Source: Phycomyces blakesleeanus NRRL 1555(-)
Taxonomy: Eukaryota; Mucoromycota; Mucoromycetes; Mucorales; Phycomycetaceae
Direction: 5' to 3'
Assembly: GCF_001638985.1 (NCBI RefSeq)
Contig: NW_017265137.1
Span: 895,054 to 959,053 of the forward strand
Length of the DNA: 64,000 nt
Position numbers and translations under genes: made by a program. The notes beneath the pieces are model-generated. The model was not told the DNA's origin, ran no database searches, and saw nothing but the letters and a program-made list of their open reading frames with translations. Within the stretch, counting starts at the first letter, position 1. Each line of letters opens with the position of its first letter. Shown piece by piece: positions 59,454-64,000 of this stretch.

Positions 59454-60531
59454 CAGGAATTTTGGATTACGGACTGACGCGTCCGCTTCCCGTAAGTTTC
59501 TTTTGTGTAAGCGTGCTTGTAACTGTATCTATATGTGCATAAAAAAGAGTGCATAGCTTAAAAATCAATTGTACAGTCGGCCAGTATTTCGTATTTGTGT
59601 CTTGTACGTGGACGAGAATATATTTGCTCAGTGGAAATTATATCGCGGCTGATTTATCCGAGAGCGTAATGCGGAAATAAAAAGCAAAAAAGCAAAAGAA
59701 AAAAACTGCCGGTCATGGTGTGTTGTCGAAAAAGTGAGTAAGGGACAATAACGAGACAGCAGTAGAAAAAGGGGATAACTTATAACAATAGGGCGTGGAC
59801 TTGCGGCAAGTTCAAGTCAATTTCCCATAACGCCTAAATAAGATAATGCGGACGTTTAAGTTTTCTCGAGGTATTGTAAACACCGAATAAATTGGAAGGG
59901 TGATTGCAATTTGATGAGAAATTGCTACAAGTTCACACCCTCTTTAATGTGTGTATGGGTATATATATTATTTATAAAAAAAGAGATAGAAAGTATCAGG
60001 TTAGAATCAGCCTCTCAATTGGTAAGCACATATTTTTATTTCTTTATTAAAAACAACAACAACAATAGGTTGTTTAAAAGACTCACTTAATTCTATGACT
60101 CTATGCATACATTTCTCTTATACCTTTTTTTTGTTATCAAATACTTCATTATTGAAACAAATACATTTTTTTGTTGATTATAAGCGTATTACAAATCCAA
60201 AATTATTTCTGATAAATTAAAAAAACGTTGTTGCTACGTCAATAAAACGTCTTTTACATATATACACACACACATATATATATATATAAAATATATAGTA
60301 TGTATAATATAAACAAAAACAAAAACAAAAACAAAAACAAAAAAGTAACCATGACAACCTAAAAACCCAGATATGATGATTAAATAAAACTAAATCTACT
60401 CCGCTATTCTTGCCTTCTCTTCTACTTTTAACCTTTTTCTTTTTCTTTTTTTTTTCTTTTTTGCGCACTAAATAGCAGTTATTATTATTTTTGCTCTTTA
60501 TATCTATATTTATATTTTATAATTTCTGGCC
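59454..60531. other. intergenic region upstream of the oxysterol-binding protein gene
   Basis: AT-rich. It contains (AC)n/(AT)n at 60258-60290 and an (AAAAAC)n hexanucleotide run at 60312-60342. No gene seen. Confidence 0.5.
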
Positions 60532-62611
60532 ATGGTCTTAAAAAAGTCACTTTTCGCTAAATCATCAAACGACCCAAAGTCACCAACAGATGCCGAAGGA
60601 GCTCCTCCTACTGTTAATGATGTCGACACCTTGTCCATGCACCATGTTGAACCCAGCACCAAGGGTCAATTTAAGGATTTCCTTAAAACAGTCATCAGCT
60701 TCACGGGTGATCTTTCTTCGCTGACCTGTCCCGCATTTTTCTTAAATGGATTGTCTCTCTTGGAATATGGGTAAAGTTGGGATGATGATCAAATTGAAAG
60801 CTACCTCCCCAACAGACAAACTCATTCCAGTCCTATAGTACTTATTGGGGAGACCACCCAACTTGGTAAGTAGTTTATAATATATACACATATATATATT
60901 ATAAAAAAAGGAATGATCCAACAAAGCCGGTGGTGCCTTGTATATCTCGGGTATTTTTTCTTGCTTTAATGCACCAGATTTATCCTTCCCTTCCCTCTTC
61001 TTCTCTTATTTTCTCTTCCCACACTTTATATGGCTGTTTGATATACAAATACCCCAAACTTAATCTTATCAACACACACACACACACACACATGTGCATG
61101 TGTATGTACTTACGTCAACTAATTTTTCTTATTGTTACTACTACCATTATTATTATTGTTATTATTATTATGGTACAGTTTCACCGCTATTAGCCAGTCT
61201 TCGGATCCAAAGGGTAAAAAAATAATTACAGTGATCATTACTTTGTTATTGGTTATTATGAGCTACATATATATATATATACAAACATGTATATAGACGT
61301 GCATGTGTACTCTAAATAAGTTTGGGAGGCTTATAATTTTAACAAGTCTAACTAAAAAAAAAACCTGTGTTTGTCTGGTGCTGATTAGAACGCATGCTGG
61401 CAGTAACACGCTGGTTTATGTCAACCTTGTGGGGAAGTTATGCATCGCGCTGTACAAACGGGTTGAATGAGAAGAAGCCTTACAACCCTATCTTGGGTGA
61501 GCAGTTCAGATGTAATCTTGGCGATGTTTCCTGTATCTGTGAACAAGGCAAGTAATAAATTAAATTATACAAGGCAGAAGCAGCAGGGGTGGGATAAAAT
61601 GAGATTAGATGAGATGTGGTTATATGAAGTAGAGGTGTTATTTTATTCTATTTGCTTGTTAAGATAAAATAAAACAGAAAAAATGAAAATTGCCAATTCA
61701 AATACTAACACCAATACCAATAACTTTTTTTAGTGCGTCACCATCCTCCCATCTCAGCCTTTTACTTGGAAGATGAAAAGGCTGGTGTTTCTCTCAATGG
61801 CCATTGTAAGTCTTTTTTTTTGGTAGTAAATATATATCTATATACATGTCCAATTTTGTTGTTGTTGATAAATGAGTATCATTTTCTTCTTCTTTATTCT
61901 CCAGGTGGTCAAAAGTCCAAGTTCAAGGGTACTTCTATCAAGATCGAACAAGTTGGACGTGCGGTTTTGTATGTGAAGCCATGGAATGAGCAGTACTTGA
62001 TTGATTTCCCGGACCTAATGATCCGCGGTGTGTTCACTGGTGCTGCCTTTATTGAGTTGAGCGGCGCATGCACCATCATGTGTACCAATGGAGCCAAGTC
62101 TGTTATTGAGTTTGTTCCCAAACCATGGTTTGGCGGTGAGTACAACCACATCAAGGGAGGGATCAGCTATGAAGGCAAAGAGTGCTACACCCTCTCCGGT
62201 AGATGGAGCCACCAGTCGTTCTACAGCAATGCAGGCAGCTCTCAAAAGGAACTCTTGTTTGATGCCGAGGCTGAGCCCATGGCAGACCGCCGCACACCAC
62301 CTTATGATGAGCAAAAGGAGATCGAGTCTCATCGTCTGTGGGGCAAAGTAACTGAGGCATTAAAGGTCAAGAACTTCCAGGTTGCCAATGCCGAGAAATC
62401 CAAGATCGAAGAATGGCAGCGCAAGGTCCGTAAGGAAAGAGAGGAAAAGCATGAGACATGGGAGCCAAGTCTCTTCAAGTTTGTCAAGGATGAATCTGCT
62501 CGGGATTCGTACACAACTCACACTGCTGCGTTGAAACAATCAATGGTTGGCAAGCCTTACCTAGACGAAGGTGCCTGGGTGTATGAACAATCACTTCACC
62601 TGCGTAACTAG
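60532..62611 (+). CDS. oxysterol-binding protein (short Osh4/Kes1-type ORD)
   Basis: Six exons (60532-60770, 60839-60865, 61179-61213, 61389-61547, 61734-61805, 61905-62611) give 412 residues. The protein is an ORD-only lipid transfer protein: [47 protein letters not shown], the signature [13 protein letters not shown] and [14 protein letters not shown], ending in a charged helix. Proteins of this type exchange sterol and PI4P between membranes. In the signature the usual Ser of EQVSHHPP is Arg. The intron after exon 4 begins GC (GCAAGT at 61548) rather than GT; only this donor keeps the frame. No PH domain or FFAT motif is seen. Confidence 0.9.
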
Positions 62612-63240
62612 AAAAAAAAGGAGATTTAAGACAAAGCCAAAGCTAGAAACTAAAACTAAAACTACAGCTAATGCTAATACAAAACAAATCACGCCCTACC
62701 CTTTCAAGATACACTATAAACAAAGAAAGGGATATAGAGATGAGTATCATAAGCTTCATCTAATACACTTAAACTACACTATACTACAATACAATACACT
62801 ACATTACATTACATTAAACTACACTGCACTGTACTTTCTCTCTTTAATTCTTTCATCTTTAAAGAAGGAAACAAAAAAAAACCCCAATTGTCAAAGCACA
62901 TTTTATATTATTAATAATTATTATTACTTTTTATTGTACAATAAATAATCAGGAAATGGTTTATTCTGGAGTGTCTATATAGAGGAAAAAGGTGGTAATT
63001 TTTTTTATGGTTGGTAGTGTTGGTAGTGGTAATGGTGGCGGTAGTGAGCGAGTGGTTGGTTGATGATAATACGGATAATAAGGAGTAAGGAAGTAGGAGT
63101 TGCTGATGGTGGTAAAATCAAGGCAAGGTCGACACGTACATGCAATTCTTGGTAGTGATAGTGGTAATGGTAGTTAACAAACAAGCAAACAAACAAGAAA
63201 GGAAAAAAGGAAAACAAGGAAGGCTCTCTATAGTTAGAAT
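62612..63240. other. intergenic region between convergent genes
   Basis: Space between the oxysterol-binding protein gene and tim22, which converge. It holds degenerate short tandem repeats ((ACTA/CATT)-rich at 62780-62830, GGTAGTGGTAATGG-type at 63010-63045 and 63150-63175). No gene seen. Confidence 0.5.
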
Positions 63241-63999
63241 TTAATCTCTTCGCATATACCAATCAATGGCAGTAGAAAAGGCGGCAAAACCAGCACAGCC
63301 AAAGGCTGCAGCCTGAGGACCAGCTCTTACAGCCAAGGCTCCTCCTGTGAAACATCCTGCAGCCATACTGTTGTAAAGATCATTTTTGGCTCGATACTAA
63401 GATAAAAAGAAAGCGAACAAGAATGCATTTGTAATCGTTAATTAAAGAACATTACTCCTCCCTCTTTCATTCACTATCTAACATACGCTTTTACTCAAAT
63501 GTCAAATATTTAATACTTACAGATTCAATACAACACTCTGATCCAGAATAAATAGCACCAACTACAGCAAAATTCTTGGCCATTGAATATGAACGAGAAC
63601 TCATATCCTTGAAAGCAGCCTTGATTTGTTGCTTGGTAGTTTGGTTGGCAATTTCCTCATTCATGTTGGGGCCAGAATATTCAAATGATGACATGAACAA
63701 ACCAAAAGCACCACCCATCACAAAACCTTTGGTAATCATTGTTTTTTTTTTGTTTTTGTTTTTGTTTATTTTTATTTCGTTTATTAGTAATCAAGAGTGT
63801 AAAAACAATACATCTATTATAGTCGAATGGTGTTGTTTTTCTTCTTCTTCTTTGTTTTACCTGCTGTGCCAGACATGGCTGTCTTGAATGGACATGATTC
63901 CATTGTGCTTTGAATCATTGCAATTGTCTGCTTTTCTTGTAAACTCATTCCATTGTTATTTCCACCCATAGGGCTTCCTCCACCTAACGGACTGGCCAT
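63241..63999 (-). CDS. tim22: mitochondrial inner-membrane translocase subunit Tim22
   Basis: Exons 63999-63861, 63726-63521 and 63396-63241 give 166 residues. The N-terminus is Gly/Asn/Met-rich ([19 protein letters not shown]). It is followed by the Tim17/22/23 core: [72 protein letters not shown] and [20 protein letters not shown]. The four membrane spans and paired cysteines fit Tim22, the channel of the carrier translocase. The ATG is two bases from the window edge, so an upstream start cannot be ruled out. The second acceptor (ccaaag) has almost no pyrimidine tract. Confidence 0.9.
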
Positions 64000-64000
64000 A

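Overview
The window is nuclear DNA of an early-diverging filamentous fungus, most likely Mucoromycota (Mucorales-like). The evidence is AT-rich, intron-dense sequence with short GT-AG introns, a Mucorales-style CarRA-type phytoene synthase, fungal mitochondrial and peroxisomal genes, a GPI-anchored wall protein, and solo LTRs, LINE, Tc1/mariner and Fanzor relics between genes. I cannot name the species from sequence alone.

Layout. 0-2.6 kb: tail of an unidentified plus-strand gene and a convergent TMEM135-like peroxisomal membrane protein. 3.6-5.1 kb: a relic of a Fanzor (eukaryotic TnpB) gene and a decayed Tc1/mariner transposase. 7.7-13.8 kb: isocitrate lyase and the mitochondrial presequence protease Cym1/PreP, both on the minus strand. 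15.3-20.4 kb: a tRNA-Gly followed by a nested graveyard of at least three LTR families. 20.8-23.1 kb: an Erv1-type sulfhydryl oxidase (three exons, assembled here by splicing) converging on COP9 signalosome subunit 1. 26.4-33.3 kb: a 5'-truncated LINE, then a 5.4-kb TA-flanked inverted-repeat element carrying a broken Fanzor gene, then an intron-containing tRNA-Ile(UAU). 34-38.9 kb: a Tnp2/EnSpm-like transposase pseudogene with a coiled-coil companion ORF and a solo LTR. 39.1-39.6 kb: a 131-bp minisatellite. 41.7-42.5 kb: a short pogo-like element with perfect 26-bp TIRs. 47.0-49.2 kb: a CarRA-type protein whose cyclase half has lost its acidic motifs while the phytoene-synthase half looks intact. 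53.1-64 kb: a gene-dense stretch with a GPI protein, EF-1alpha, a mitochondrial ABC1/ADCK-type kinase-like protein, an adenylate-kinase-like short gene, an oxysterol-binding protein and Tim22.

Functionally the genes are mostly unrelated housekeeping functions. Several are mitochondrial (Cym1, Erv1, ABC1-like, Tim22) and one belongs to the glyoxylate shunt. Highly expressed genes (EF-1alpha, isocitrate lyase) stand out by GC-rich, C-ending codon use.

The most interesting signals are the Fanzor gene inside a Tc1/mariner-like TIR element (with a second, different Fanzor relic 24 kb away) and the CarRA paralogue with a degenerate cyclase domain and no adjacent carB.
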